From Acidimicrobiales bacterium (GTDB lineage: Bacteria; Actinomycetota; Acidimicrobiia; Acidimicrobiales; SHLQ01), in assembly GCA_020629375.1 (NCBI GenBank), contig JAHDDK010000011.1, positions 7,782-71,781 on the forward strand: a stretch of 64,000 nt of DNA, written 5' to 3'. Positions 12,833 to 22,286 of the stretch are shown here, one piece after another (position 1 is the stretch's first letter; the number at the start of each line of letters is the position of its first letter). The translations under genes were made by a program, and so were the position numbers. The notes under the pieces are model-generated. The model searched no databases and had not been told where the DNA came from. It worked only from the letters and a program-made list of their open reading frames with translations.

Positions 12833-13644
12833 GTCTGCGCCTGCGATCGGGCAACTCGGTCTCGTTCGGTATACCAGTCGACGTAGCGCGTCAACGGAAT
12901 CGAGATCGCCAAGAAGAGCAAGGTTGCCACCACATAGCTGGTGTAGTTGAAGGTCCTCGAGGTGTAGATCTGTGCCTCCCGGACCGCTTCACGGATCCCG
13001 AGGATCGAGATCAAGGCAACGTCCTTTTGCAGGCTCACGACCGTGTTCATCAGCGCCGGGACGACATTGCGGACCGCCTGCGGAAGGATCGCAAACCGTA
13101 GCGCCTGCCATTGGGTGAGTCCGAGCGCGCGGGCAGAGGATCGTTGGCTCTCGGGTACCGCATCGATGCCGGAGCGGTAGATCTCGGCGGTGTACGCCGA
13201 GTAGCTGAGCGTGAGTGCGGTCAGACCCCAGAAGGTGGCGCTCGACGGCAACAGCTCGATCTGGAGCGCCGGCACCCCGAAGCCGAGGAGCAGCACGAGC
13301 AAGATCAGCGGGATGCCCCGCAACACGTCGGTGTAGATGACTGCGAGCAGCCGTACGGGAAAGAAGGCCGGGCCGCGCAACGAGCGCATGACCGCAACCA
13401 GCAACGCGACGACGGGGATCAACAGCATCGACCATCCGAAGAGCTGGAGGTTCAGCCAGAAGCCATCGAGGACGTCGGGTGCTGCCTGACGAAAGTCGTC
13501 GGGGTTGAAGAACTGGTCTCGGACCCGCGGCCAGTTCGGGCTGGTCACGACGAGGAGCGTGGCACCCCCGAAGAACACGATCGTTGACACGATCGCGATC
13601 ACGGCGGGCCACGCGCCCTCCTCGTTCAGGAATCGCTTGCGCAA
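12829..13644 (-). CDS. polar amino-acid ABC transporter, permease
   Basis: This 271-residue inner-membrane permease is of the HisM/GlnP type. It has a first transmembrane helix near residues 15-38, and five or so more between about 70 and 260. The cytoplasmic coupling (EAA) loop is present as ALGLTQWQALRFAILPQAVRN (about 190-210), and the family's ALTLSYSAYTAEIYRSGIDA precedes it. The start is TTG at 13644, seven bases after the stop of the binding-protein gene; no upstream ATG gives a better fit. It would pair with the downstream ATPase as a homodimeric channel, since only one permease gene is present. Confidence 0.93.
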   Translation of the reverse strand: MRKRFLNEEGAWPAVIAIVSTIVFFGGATLLVVTSPNWPRVRDQFFNPDDFRQAAPDVLDGFWLNLQLFGWSMLLIPVVALLVAVMRSLRGPAFFPVRLLAVIYTDVLRGIPLILLVLLLGFGVPALQIELLPSSATFWGLTALTLSYSAYTAEIYRSGIDAVPESQRSSARALGLTQWQALRFAILPQAVRNVVPALMNTVVSLQKDVALISILGIREAVREAQIYTSRTFNYTSYVVATLLFLAISIPLTRYVDWYTERDRVARSQAQT

Positions 13645-13650
13645 AATGGC

Positions 13651-14517
13651 TCAGCCGTCGAGCGTCGGGACGGAGCCCCCTTGGTTGAGCCACTCGTCTT
13701 CGAGCGCATCGATCGTGCCATTGTCGACCAGTGTTGCCAACGCGTCGTTCACGCACGGCACGAGCGGGCTCCCGTCCTCGAACAACATGCCGAGCTCTTC
13801 GGGTGCGTCGCCGGATCGTGGCAGCACGCCGATGATCGATGCGTCGGTGATCTCGACCGCCGTGATGAAATAGGCGGTCGGCAAATCGAAGACAATGCCA
13901 TCGACCTGGCCCGCGTCGAACGCCGCCTTCGCAGCGGCGTTGTCGTCGTAGACCTGGGCATCGTTGTCCGGTTCGATGACCGAATCGATGTAGTCGAGGC
14001 TGGTCGTGCCGATGGCTGCGCCGAGCTGGAGGCTCTTCAGGTCATCGATCGACCCCGCAGAAGCGGCGGGGCTGTCGGCTCGCCCGATGATCGCTTGCTC
14101 GACCTGGTAGTAGCCGTCGGAGAAGTCGACAACCTCGTCGCGTTCGGCGGTGATCGAGTACTGCTGAATGTTGAAGTCCCAGTCCTTGGCTCCGGGAGCG
14201 ATCGCCTCGTCGAACCCGGTGCGGACGAAGCTGACGGCGTCTTCGGCGAAGCCGAGCTCTTCGGCCAGCGCGAACACGAGCGCGCCTTCGTAGCCGGTGC
14301 CGGACTCGGGGACATCAAAGACGTCGTCGCCAACGCCCATCCAGGGCGGGAAGACGGTCTCCCCGGTTGCGACGGTGAGCGTGCCGTCGGTTTTGGTGAC
14401 GACCTCGTCGCAGTCACCACCGGCCGACGACGTCGACCCCTCATCGCTTCCGCAAGCTGCTGCAGTCATGGCGGCGATCGCCGTCATGGCAAGAAGACGC
14501 CAAAGTCTCTTGTTCAT
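13651..14517 (-). CDS. polar amino-acid ABC transporter, substrate-binding lipoprotein
   Basis: This is a 288-residue family 3 solute-binding protein. It has a lipoprotein signal (MNKRLWRLLAMTAIAAM) with lipobox TAAAC and acylated Cys22, then a Ser/Asp-rich tether. The bilobed binding fold follows, with GYEGALVFALAEELGF, the hinge segment GFDEAIAPGAKDWDFNIQ and YSITAERDEVVDFSDGYY (the classical SITxxR block). The ATG at 14517 is preceded by GGAGGGAAG, a good ribosome-binding site, and the upstream in-frame extension is not signal-like. It is the first gene of the SBP-permease-ATPase-GNAT operon. The ligand cannot be assigned; acidic or polar amino acids are usual for the family. Confidence 0.93.
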   Translation of the reverse strand: MNKRLWRLLAMTAIAAMTAAACGSDEGSTSSAGGDCDEVVTKTDGTLTVATGETVFPPWMGVGDDVFDVPESGTGYEGALVFALAEELGFAEDAVSFVRTGFDEAIAPGAKDWDFNIQQYSITAERDEVVDFSDGYYQVEQAIIGRADSPAASAGSIDDLKSLQLGAAIGTTSLDYIDSVIEPDNDAQVYDDNAAAKAAFDAGQVDGIVFDLPTAYFITAVEITDASIIGVLPRSGDAPEELGMLFEDGSPLVPCVNDALATLVDNGTIDALEDEWLNQGGSVPTLDG

Positions 14518-14811
14518 GTTCTCTTCCCTCCATGGGCACGCCGCCCCTCGGCCGGCCCACGGCGCGATCCTACGAGCCAGCACCGAACAGATGCTGTCCG
14601 TTCACACCCCGGTCACACACAACAACGTCCGGACATTCGCACCACTACAGACAATGGTGAAGACCAACCGAGAACCCGCCCGAAGGGCCAAACCGACGGC
14701 CAACCGACGATTGCTCGGAAAGCAAGCAACGATCCGGCTTCGCCGGCCGTTGCGGTCTCGGCCTCCGGCAATCAGCAGAGCACGCCGAGGCGCAAGCCGA
14801 ACGTGCGATTG
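14518..14811. other. intergenic region between prs and the ABC operon
   Basis: These 294 bp have no convincing ORF on either strand. They must hold the promoter of the amino-acid transporter operon (reading towards lower coordinates) and the 3' end of the prs transcript. A short hairpin (CCGGC-GAA-GCCGG, near 14736-14748 on the minus strand) is followed by a mildly T-rich stretch and could be a weak terminator for prs. I see no clear operator or riboswitch. Confidence 0.5.
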
Positions 14812-15795
14812 CTAAGAGAGATTGTTTCCGCCGAAGATCTCCGAGACCGTCGTGTCCATGAAGACCGCCTCGATGGCCCGGGCAATGATCTCCGCAACCG
14901 AAAGGACTACGAGCTTGTCGAAGGTCTTCTCGGGGCCCAAGGGAAGCGTGTCGCAGACCACAACTTGCTCAATGACGGAGTTCTTGAGGCGGTCCACGGC
15001 CGGCCCAGAGAGCAACGGATGAGTCGTGGCGGCGATCACTGAGCGCGCACCACGTTCGTGGAGTTGTTCGGCGGCGGCGACGATCGTCCCGCCGGTATCG
15101 ATCATGTCGTCGATCAACACGCAGACCTTGTCGTCCACCTCACCGACGACGTCTTTGGCCTCGACGGCATTCTTCTTGTCGGCCACTCGCCGCTTGTGCA
15201 CGATGGCGAGGCTGGCGCCGAGCTGATTGGCGTACCGCTCGGCGACCTTCACTCGCCCGGCGTCGGGCGAGACGACCACGAGGTCTTCGTCGCCAATCGA
15301 CTTGAGGTAGTCGACGAGTACGGGCATTGCGGTGAGGTGATCGACGGGGCCGTCGAAGAATCCCTGGATCTGTCCGGAATGAAGATCGACGCTGACCAGA
15401 CGATCCGCCCCCGCCGCGGTGAACATGTTCGCGACGAGTTTCGCCGTGATCGGCTCACGACCCGCCGACTTTCGGTCCTGGCGTCCATAGCCATAGAACG
15501 GAGCAACCACCGTGATGCGCTTGGCCGACGCCCGCTGTGCGGCATCCACCATCACCAGGTGCTCCATCAAGCTGTCGTTGATCGAGCCGTCGTCCCACTG
15601 GGAGTGCGTGTTCATGATGAACACGTCGGACCCTCGAATCGACTCGGAGAATCGGCAGTGGATCTCGCCGTTGGCGAACTCGGCGACGTTCGCTTCGCCG
15701 ACGTCGATCCCGAGTTCGGCAGCTACGTCGGCGGCAAGGCCCCCAGCGGTACGACCGGCAAACAAATGCAGTTTCTTCTTGGTGACCTGTTCCAT
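14812..15795 (-). CDS. prs: ribose-phosphate pyrophosphokinase (PRPP synthetase)
   Basis: Prs makes 5-phosphoribosyl-1-pyrophosphate from ribose 5-phosphate and ATP for nucleotide, His, Trp and NAD synthesis. The 327-residue class I enzyme shows the ATP-site region RQDRKSAGREPITAK, the divalent-metal site VDLHSGQIQGFF, the ribose-5-phosphate loop VVVSPDAGRVKVAERYA and the PRPP-binding signature VLIDDMIDTGGTI. GAGGGAC precedes the ATG at 15795. In related genomes it is directly preceded by glmU and followed by rplY; here the GlmU slot holds a degenerate homologue and an ABC island separates prs from rplY. Confidence 0.97.
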   Translation of the reverse strand: MEQVTKKKLHLFAGRTAGGLAADVAAELGIDVGEANVAEFANGEIHCRFSESIRGSDVFIMNTHSQWDDGSINDSLMEHLVMVDAAQRASAKRITVVAPFYGYGRQDRKSAGREPITAKLVANMFTAAGADRLVSVDLHSGQIQGFFDGPVDHLTAMPVLVDYLKSIGDEDLVVVSPDAGRVKVAERYANQLGASLAIVHKRRVADKKNAVEAKDVVGEVDDKVCVLIDDMIDTGGTIVAAAEQLHERGARSVIAATTHPLLSGPAVDRLKNSVIEQVVVCDTLPLGPEKTFDKLVVLSVAEIIARAIEAVFMDTTVSEIFGGNNLS

Positions 15796-15868
15796 TGTCC
15801 CTCTTCGAAGCTCCGCCTCGATGACGATAGGCCGAGCACCGTCGGCGTCGAAAAGCCGGGGCGAACGA

Positions 15869-16864
15869 TCAGGCCGTTCGAATCACCGAGAACGGCTCAA
15901 TCACCACGTTTGATGGAACGTCAGCCCCATCGACAACGCTGTGGGGCACGACCGCTCCGGCGCCAATCGACGCCTGTCGGAGGTGCGAGTTGGGCCCAAT
16001 GACGGCTGCATCGCCAATCACCGTGTCGCCCTCGATGGTCGACCCCGGGTGCAAGACGACACCTTGCCCGATGTCCGCTCCCGCATCGATGGTGATCCGG
16101 CGGGGGTCCGGTATGACGACGCCACGGTCGAGCCAGGACGCCACGATCCGGTCGCGGAGGTCGGCTTCGACTCGGGCGCGATCGCGGGCGGACGCGATCG
16201 GGGCCACATCGATTGGAGCTGGACGGACCGAGACCGCGTAGCCCGCGTCGGCGAGTTCGCGGACGATGTCGCCGAAGCGTGGTTCGCGTTGCCAGATCGT
16301 GGTCGACGCTCGCCGAATGGCTGGCGCGAGATGGGCGCCTCGGATGATGAGCACACCATCAGCGGAGGTCCCGTCATCGATGCTGACGACTGCGCCGTCT
16401 CGCTGAATGACATCGGGTTCGAGGTCGGTCGTGGTGCCCGTGTCGGGCTGAAAGAGCGTGGCAGCCACGGCGTCGTCGAGATGCAGCTCGATCATGTGGC
16501 GAAGCGACGTTGCGTCGAGCTGTGGCGCATCACTCGACAGCACGACGACGTGGTCGTTGTCGTCGAGCGCGAATCCCGGAATCAGCGTGTCGAGCGCATC
16601 GGTCGCTACGGCGTCGAGCGCACGATCTCGACGTCCGACGACAGCGACGCTCACGCCATCCGGTCGATTCGCCCGAATGGCCGCTGGGGCCGCAGGGTCG
16701 ATGATCGCCACGTGGCGTACCGACGATCGCGACATCGCGTCAATGATCCAGTCGACGAGCGAGCGTCCGGCGATTGGCGCATGGTGATCGGCACCACCGG
16801 AAATCTTCGGCGCATCGTCGTGCCTCGACAGCACCAGACCGACAACCGTGGGGCGAGTCATCAT
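15869..16864 (-). CDS. degenerate, truncated GlmU-like protein (nucleotidyltransferase fold plus short left-handed beta helix)
   Basis: This 331-residue protein occupies the glmU slot next to prs. Residues 1-230 resemble a sugar-nucleotidyltransferase fold, but the signature GxGTRMxSxxPK of active enzymes is replaced by LSRHDDAPKISGG. Residues about 228-265 match the GlmU linker (RVEADLRDRIVASWLDRGV, IPDPRRITIDAGADIG). About four hexapeptide turns of a left-handed beta helix follow (QGVVLHPGSTIEGDTVIG, DAAVIGPNSHL, IGAGAVV). Normal GlmU is 450-495 residues and needs the full helix and C-terminal arm for glucosamine-1-phosphate acetylation; these are missing. Both catalytic activities are therefore doubtful. 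It may be a regulatory or scaffolding remnant, or a divergent nucleotidyltransferase. Alternative start three bases downstream. Confidence 0.78.
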   Translation of the reverse strand: MMTRPTVVGLVLSRHDDAPKISGGADHHAPIAGRSLVDWIIDAMSRSSVRHVAIIDPAAPAAIRANRPDGVSVAVVGRRDRALDAVATDALDTLIPGFALDDNDHVVVLSSDAPQLDATSLRHMIELHLDDAVAATLFQPDTGTTTDLEPDVIQRDGAVVSIDDGTSADGVLIIRGAHLAPAIRRASTTIWQREPRFGDIVRELADAGYAVSVRPAPIDVAPIASARDRARVEADLRDRIVASWLDRGVVIPDPRRITIDAGADIGQGVVLHPGSTIEGDTVIGDAAVIGPNSHLRQASIGAGAVVPHSVVDGADVPSNVVIEPFSVIRTA

Positions 16865-16913
16865 CGTCCCATTGTTAGCGTGCGCGGAGACCCTGCGTCA
16901 CGTATTTGAGAGT

Positions 16914-16989
16914 TGGCTGGCCGGGCAGGGATCGAACCTGCGACCTCCTGAACCAAAATCAGGCGTTCTGCCAACTGAACTACCGGCCA
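16914..16989 (-). tRNA. tRNA-Gln (anticodon TTG)
   Basis: Read on the minus strand this folds into a full cloverleaf. The acceptor stem TGGCCGG pairs with CCGGCCA, and the D stem is GTTC/GAAC. The anticodon stem CCTGA/TCAGG encloses the loop TTTTGGT with anticodon TTG (decodes CAA/CAG). The T arm is GCAGG-TTCGATC-CCTGC. The discriminator base is G and the 3' CCA is encoded (16914-16916). It lies between the GlmU-like gene and the bS22 gene. Confidence 0.96.
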
Positions 16990-17032
16990 CCGAACAGGGC
17001 TGGTCTTGCCCCGGTGGGATCCGGTGCCGAGA

Positions 17033-17131
17033 CTAGCGACCGCGCTGACGTTGAGCCCGGGTGCGCTTGAGCATCTTCCGATGCTTCTTCTTGCGCATCC
17101 GCTTGCGTCGCTTCTTGACGAGAGATCCCAT
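17033..17131 (-). CDS. small ribosomal subunit protein bS22 (AURKAIP1/COX24 domain)
   Basis: This 32-residue, almost entirely basic protein begins MGSLVKKRRKRMRKKKHRK and ends in RGR. It matches the actinobacterial bS22 family, first seen in mycobacterial ribosome structures, where it binds 16S rRNA near the decoding region of the 30S subunit. The length and the conserved KKRRKRMxKKKHRK block fit exactly. The ATG is at 17131 and the stop TAG at 17033. It lies just upstream of tRNA-Gln in the direction of transcription. It is easily missed because of its size. Confidence 0.93.
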   Translation of the reverse strand: MGSLVKKRRKRMRKKKHRKMLKRTRAQRQRGR

Positions 17132-17217
17132 AGCGACCGACACGATAGCGCCATCTGGAGGTCGTGCCGACGCCGGGGAGACGCTTTGTCCTCACCAGGT
17201 CGATGAACCGGGATGGA

Positions 17218-17976
17218 TCAGGGGCCCGTCGGCAGCTCCGGCATGTCTGCACGTTGGGGAGGCGGCGGGACCGAGAGCACCTCGACAACTGTCCCCGCAT
17301 GGCTGTGGCGGCCCTCGACAAACCACGAACTTCCCGATCCGGCGAGTCGGGGCTCCTGGCCCGTTGCCGCTCCGAACTCGTCCCGATAGCGAGCGAGCTC
17401 GGGGAATGCCGCGAGAGCGGCGGGTTCGAGGTCGTTGCCGCCAGGTCCCGTGGGCGCCCCGAGCGCATCCCATGTTCGGTACACAACCGGCGTCGAACAG
17501 TGCACGGGCGGCGTCACCACCGTGAGCATCGTGAGCTCTCGGCGACCGTGAACTTCGACCTGTTCGCCCACACCCGTGACACGAGCGGGACGCCCGTCGA
17601 GACAGAACGCAACATCCGCGCCGATGGCTGCAGCTGCCTCGACGTCGTCGAAGCCCGCCCAGCGCAAGACCGCCCCAGCGTCGCTCGACCCCCCGCCGAG
17701 TCCCGCTCCTGCCGGAATCCGCTTGAGCACGCGGACGGTCGCCTCCCGATCCGCTAGGCGCAGGGCGCGGGTGACGAGGTCATCGGGACCGATGTCGAGT
17801 GGCCGTCCCGATGCGTCGACGTAGCGAACGTCCATGGGGCCGTCTTCGACCCAGACATCGTCGTAGAGGCTTATCGACACCATCTCGGCGTCGATCAGAT
17901 GAAGTCCGTCGGCCCGTACGCCGACGACGCGCAGCGATGTCGTCAGTTTCGCGGGAGCTCGGAGCAACGTCGCCAT
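17218..17976 (-). CDS. ispE: 4-diphosphocytidyl-2-C-methyl-D-erythritol kinase (divergent)
   Basis: IspE phosphorylates CDP-methylerythritol in the non-mevalonate isoprenoid pathway. The 252-residue protein shows the GHMP-kinase ATP loop IPAGAGLGGGSSDAG (about 87-101), GADVAFCLDG with the catalytic Asp (about 119-128) and the N-terminal LRAPAKL...LRVVG and DGLH segments. It is shorter than the usual 280-310 residues, and two normally conserved positions differ: PAKLT replaces PAKxN and DGLHLIDA replaces DGYHELxT. The ATP loop and Asp are intact, so activity is likely. The rsmA-ispE order is standard in actinobacteria. Confidence 0.88.
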   Translation of the reverse strand: MATLLRAPAKLTTSLRVVGVRADGLHLIDAEMVSISLYDDVWVEDGPMDVRYVDASGRPLDIGPDDLVTRALRLADREATVRVLKRIPAGAGLGGGSSDAGAVLRWAGFDDVEAAAAIGADVAFCLDGRPARVTGVGEQVEVHGRRELTMLTVVTPPVHCSTPVVYRTWDALGAPTGPGGNDLEPAALAAFPELARYRDEFGAATGQEPRLAGSGSSWFVEGRHSHAGTVVEVLSVPPPPQRADMPELPTGP

Positions 17977-18863
17977 CGCGTCAGGCTACTGACCGGCGTT
18001 CGTGTAATGAGAGGGTCTGACCCCTCCGTTACGCGGTCAGTCGTTTGGGATTCGGCCGGAAGCGGCCTTTGCCAGTGCTGCCCATTCTTCCAGCTCCAGC
18101 GTTTCGGCTCGGGCGGTCGGATCGATCCTGAGGGCGGCGATCTGGTGCTCATCGAGGAGCGCACCCAGCGAACGTCGGATCATCTTGCGTCGCTGCCCAA
18201 ATCCGGCTCGGACGACGGCTGCCAGGTCGGCGTGGCTCACGTCGACTGGCGGCTCACGGTGCCGGATGAGTCGGATGACCGCAGAGTCAACCTTTGGTTT
18301 CGGAACGAACACCGTTGGAGGCACCGACGCGGCGATGTGACGATCGGCGTACAGCGCCGCCATTACCGAGGGGATGCCGTAGGCCTTCGTTCCGACCCGC
18401 GCCGCGAGACGTTCGGCGACCTCGGTCTGCACGAGCACGGTGAGTTCGGAGACAAAGGGATACTTCTCGAGCGTGTCGAGAATGAGGGTCGTACCGATGT
18501 TGTACGGCAGGTTGGCCACCAGAACCGTGCGAGACGCGTCGCTGGGACGAACGGTGGTCCAGTCGAGAGCCTGCGCGTCTGCGTGGATCACCGTGACCGA
18601 CGGGATCGCCTGTGCCTCCAATGCGCTCGCCAAGCCCGCGTCGACCTCGATGGCGGTCACAGACGCCCCGGTCTCCGCGAGCGCGAGCGTCAGCGACCCG
18701 AGCCCGGGTCCCACCTCAATCACGTGGTCACCCGTGGCCACCCCGGCAATCGAGGCGATCCGGCGGACCGTGTTGGGATCAGCGACGAAGTTCTGACCAA
18801 GCTCGCGACGCGCCCGAAGGCCGTGCTCGTCGAGGAGCCGGTGGATCTCAGGTCGACTGTGGG

Positions 18864-19778
<915 letters not shown>

Positions 19779-19891
19779 CCGTTTCGCTTGCTCACGGGGA
19801 ACAGGCACGGCGAAGCAGAAGGCCCCTCCGCGCAGCCTTCAACGTTAGGAAGCGACAGATCTCGATGCAAGACAAGCGGCGAATTCGACCG

Positions 19892-20650
19892 TCACACGTC
19901 GAGCGACGGCAAGCCGTAGAAGCGCTCGGCGACAGCTGTCGTCGACTCGGCCACCGCCTCGACATCGACGCCCTGAAGCTCCGCGACGGCGGCTCCGGTA
20001 TGCACGACATAGGCGGGGCGGTTCGGTTTGCCCCGGTACGGAACTGGCGCGAGGTAGGGCGAGTCGGTCTCGACCATGAGCCGATCGAGCGGGCACCGCG
20101 CCACGGCGTCACGTAGGTCCTGAGCGTTCTTGAATGTCACGATGCCGCTCACCGAGATCACGATTCCCCGATCAAGGCCCGCTTCGGCTTCGGCCGGACC
20201 GCCCGTGAAGCAGTGGAAGACGGTCCGTCTCGGAACACCTTCGGCGTCGAGAATCTCGAACGTGTCGTCCCATGCGTCTCGGGTGTGGATCACGAGCGGG
20301 AGATCGTGCTCGTGCGCCAGGCGAATCTGTTCGGCAAACGCCGTCGCCTGGACGTCTCGGGGCGAGTGGTCATAGTGGTAGTCGAGTCCGGCCTCCCCGA
20401 CCGCGACGACGGCGGGCGAGTCGAGGAGTTCTGCCAGACCGCCGGTGCCTTCGGTTGCGTCGTGGGGATGGAGGCCAACTGTCGCCCAGACACCGTCGTG
20501 GCGCTCGGCGACAGCGATCGCCTCCCGGGACTGCTGTGTGGTCACACCGACGGTGATCATCCGGTCGACACCGGCCTCGCGGGCCGCATCGACCCATGCG
20601 TCGCCATCGACGCCGGGCGGGATATGGCAGTGGTTGTCGATCCAACGCAT
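19892..20650 (-). CDS. tatD: TatD-family metal-dependent hydrolase / DNase
   Basis: This is a 252-residue TIM-barrel hydrolase. Metal ligands are seen in DNHCHI (HxH type, residues 5-10), GEAGLDYHYD, VIHTRDAWDD, FHCFTG and VETDSPYLAP, and the family ending PNRPAYV is present. TatD enzymes act as 3'-5' exonucleases on damaged DNA and may also remove D-amino acids from tRNA-like substrates. It starts two bases after the metG stop, so it is cotranscribed with metG; the metG-tatD-rpf-rsmA order matches mycobacteria. Confidence 0.95.
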   Translation of the reverse strand: MRWIDNHCHIPPGVDGDAWVDAAREAGVDRMITVGVTTQQSREAIAVAERHDGVWATVGLHPHDATEGTGGLAELLDSPAVVAVGEAGLDYHYDHSPRDVQATAFAEQIRLAHEHDLPLVIHTRDAWDDTFEILDAEGVPRRTVFHCFTGGPAEAEAGLDRGIVISVSGIVTFKNAQDLRDAVARCPLDRLMVETDSPYLAPVPYRGKPNRPAYVVHTGAAVAELQGVDVEAVAESTTAVAERFYGLPSLDV

Positions 20651-20652
20651 GA

Positions 20653-22182
20653 TCAGCCCTTTCGGCGAGGAAACAGCGGATCACCGGACGTGAGCGTCGC
20701 TCCGGTCGGACCGGACGCCCAGTCGATCGCGTCCGGAAGCCGCTGGTCGGTCACCTCGCCAGCCATACCAATTCGTTCCCACGCAGCCTGGGTGGCTCTT
20801 GGGATCGCCGGCGAGGCAAGGATCGTGACGATCCGAACGGCTTCGAGGGCGTCCCCCATGACGCGGTCGACGTCGGCTCCGGGCTCCATCTTCCATGGCT
20901 CGTTGTCGGCGAGGTACTCGTTTGTTTCGCGGATGAGGCGCCAGGTTGCATCGAGGGCCATAGGTGGCTGGCCGCGTTCCCACGCAGCGGCAGTCTCCTC
21001 AAACGCCGTACGGGCGATGGCGGAGAGCGCCGACTCCGGATCAGGCGCTGGCGCCGTCTCGCCGCATTTCTTGTGCGCGACAGTGATGACACGTTGCACG
21101 AGGTTGCCGTACTGGTTGGCGAGGTCCGAGTTGTAGCGGGTAACCATCGCTTCGTAGCTGAAGTCGCTGTCGGGTCCGAAGGCCGGGTCGCGGAGGAAGT
21201 GATATCGAAAGCCGTCGACGCCGAATCCGTCGGTTCCGTCCTCGGGGTCGCCGTCGACCAACTGGGCTGGCGTGATGTTGTTGAGGCGCGACTTGGACAT
21301 CTTCTCGCCGCCGACGAGCAACCAGCCGTGCACGAAGTACCGCGGCAGATCGGTGACGCCTGCGGCGAGGAGCATCGCTGGCCAAAAGACGCAGTGGAAT
21401 CGGATGATGTCCTTGCCGATCACGTGGTGCACGCTTGGCCAGTACTTCTCGAACCTCTCGTCGTCCGACGAGTAGCCGGCGGCGGTGGCGTAGTTGATCA
21501 GGGCGTCGTACCACACGTAGAAAACGTGGCGCTCGTCCCACGGGACCGGCACTCCCCAATCGATCGACGATCGCGAAATGGAGACATCTCGTACCTCTTG
21601 GCGGAGCAGGCCAAGGACCTCGTTTCGGTAGCCCTCGGGGCGAATCCGATCGGGATTCTGTTCGTAGAACTCAAGCAACTGCTCGGCAAAATCCGACAGC
21701 CGAAAGAACCAGTTCTCCTCGTGCATGCGCTCGGCGGGCTTCTTGTGGATCGGGCAGTTGCCGTCCTCGAGCTCATCTTCGGTGTAGTACGCCTCGCAGC
21801 CGACGCAGTACAGGCCTTCGTATACGTCTTTGTAGATGTGGCCGTTGTCGTACACCTTCTGCATCAGCGCCTGAACCGCCGCGTAGTGGCGAGGTTCGGT
21901 CGTGCGGATGAAGTCGTCGTTGCTGATGTCGATCGACTCCCACGCCTCCCGGAAGCGGATGCTGGTGTTGTCGGCCTGCTCGCGTGGGGTGATGCCGTTG
22001 TCTTCGGCTGCCCGGGCGATCTTGAGGCCGTGCTCATCGGTGCCGGTCAAGAAGAACGTGTCGTCACCCATCAACCGGTGCCACCGGGCGAAGGCATCCG
22101 CGATCACCGTCGTGTAGGTGTGCCCGATGTGGGGCACGTCATTGACGTAGTAGATGGGTGTCGTGACGTAGAACGTGCTCAC
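20653..22182 (-). CDS. metG: methionyl-tRNA synthetase
   Basis: MetG charges tRNA-Met and initiator tRNA. The 509-residue class I synthetase has the HIGH motif in DVPHIGHTYTT (about 15-25), a zinc-knuckle region (CVGCEAYYTEDE and NCPIHKK), WYDALINY, and the KMSKS loop in GGEKMSKSRLN (about 293-303). The C-terminal anticodon-binding helical domain is present. No C-terminal tRNA-binding (EMAP) domain is fused. The start is a GTG at 22182. Confidence 0.97.
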   Translation of the reverse strand: MSTFYVTTPIYYVNDVPHIGHTYTTVIADAFARWHRLMGDDTFFLTGTDEHGLKIARAAEDNGITPREQADNTSIRFREAWESIDISNDDFIRTTEPRHYAAVQALMQKVYDNGHIYKDVYEGLYCVGCEAYYTEDELEDGNCPIHKKPAERMHEENWFFRLSDFAEQLLEFYEQNPDRIRPEGYRNEVLGLLRQEVRDVSISRSSIDWGVPVPWDERHVFYVWYDALINYATAAGYSSDDERFEKYWPSVHHVIGKDIIRFHCVFWPAMLLAAGVTDLPRYFVHGWLLVGGEKMSKSRLNNITPAQLVDGDPEDGTDGFGVDGFRYHFLRDPAFGPDSDFSYEAMVTRYNSDLANQYGNLVQRVITVAHKKCGETAPAPDPESALSAIARTAFEETAAAWERGQPPMALDATWRLIRETNEYLADNEPWKMEPGADVDRVMGDALEAVRIVTILASPAIPRATQAAWERIGMAGEVTDQRLPDAIDWASGPTGATLTSGDPLFPRRKG

Positions 22183-22222
22183 GGTTTCGAGCCTACGGGC
22201 TCACCGCTGGCCGGGACGCGTT

Positions 22223-22258
22223 GGAGCCGCCGCCCCGTGTGGTGGGTGCGGCGGCTCC
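22223..22258 (-). terminator. perfect 11-bp hairpin after the large surface-protein gene
   Basis: GGAGCCGCCGC and GCGGCGGCTCC form a perfect 11-bp stem around a 14-base loop, 29 bases past the stop codon of the surface-protein gene. There is no T tract after it on either strand, so it is either an actinobacterial I-shaped terminator or a transcript-stabilising hairpin. It separates that gene from metG. Confidence 0.7.
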
Positions 22259-22286
22259 ATCAGCTCAAACCATGTGTTTGGGTTGG

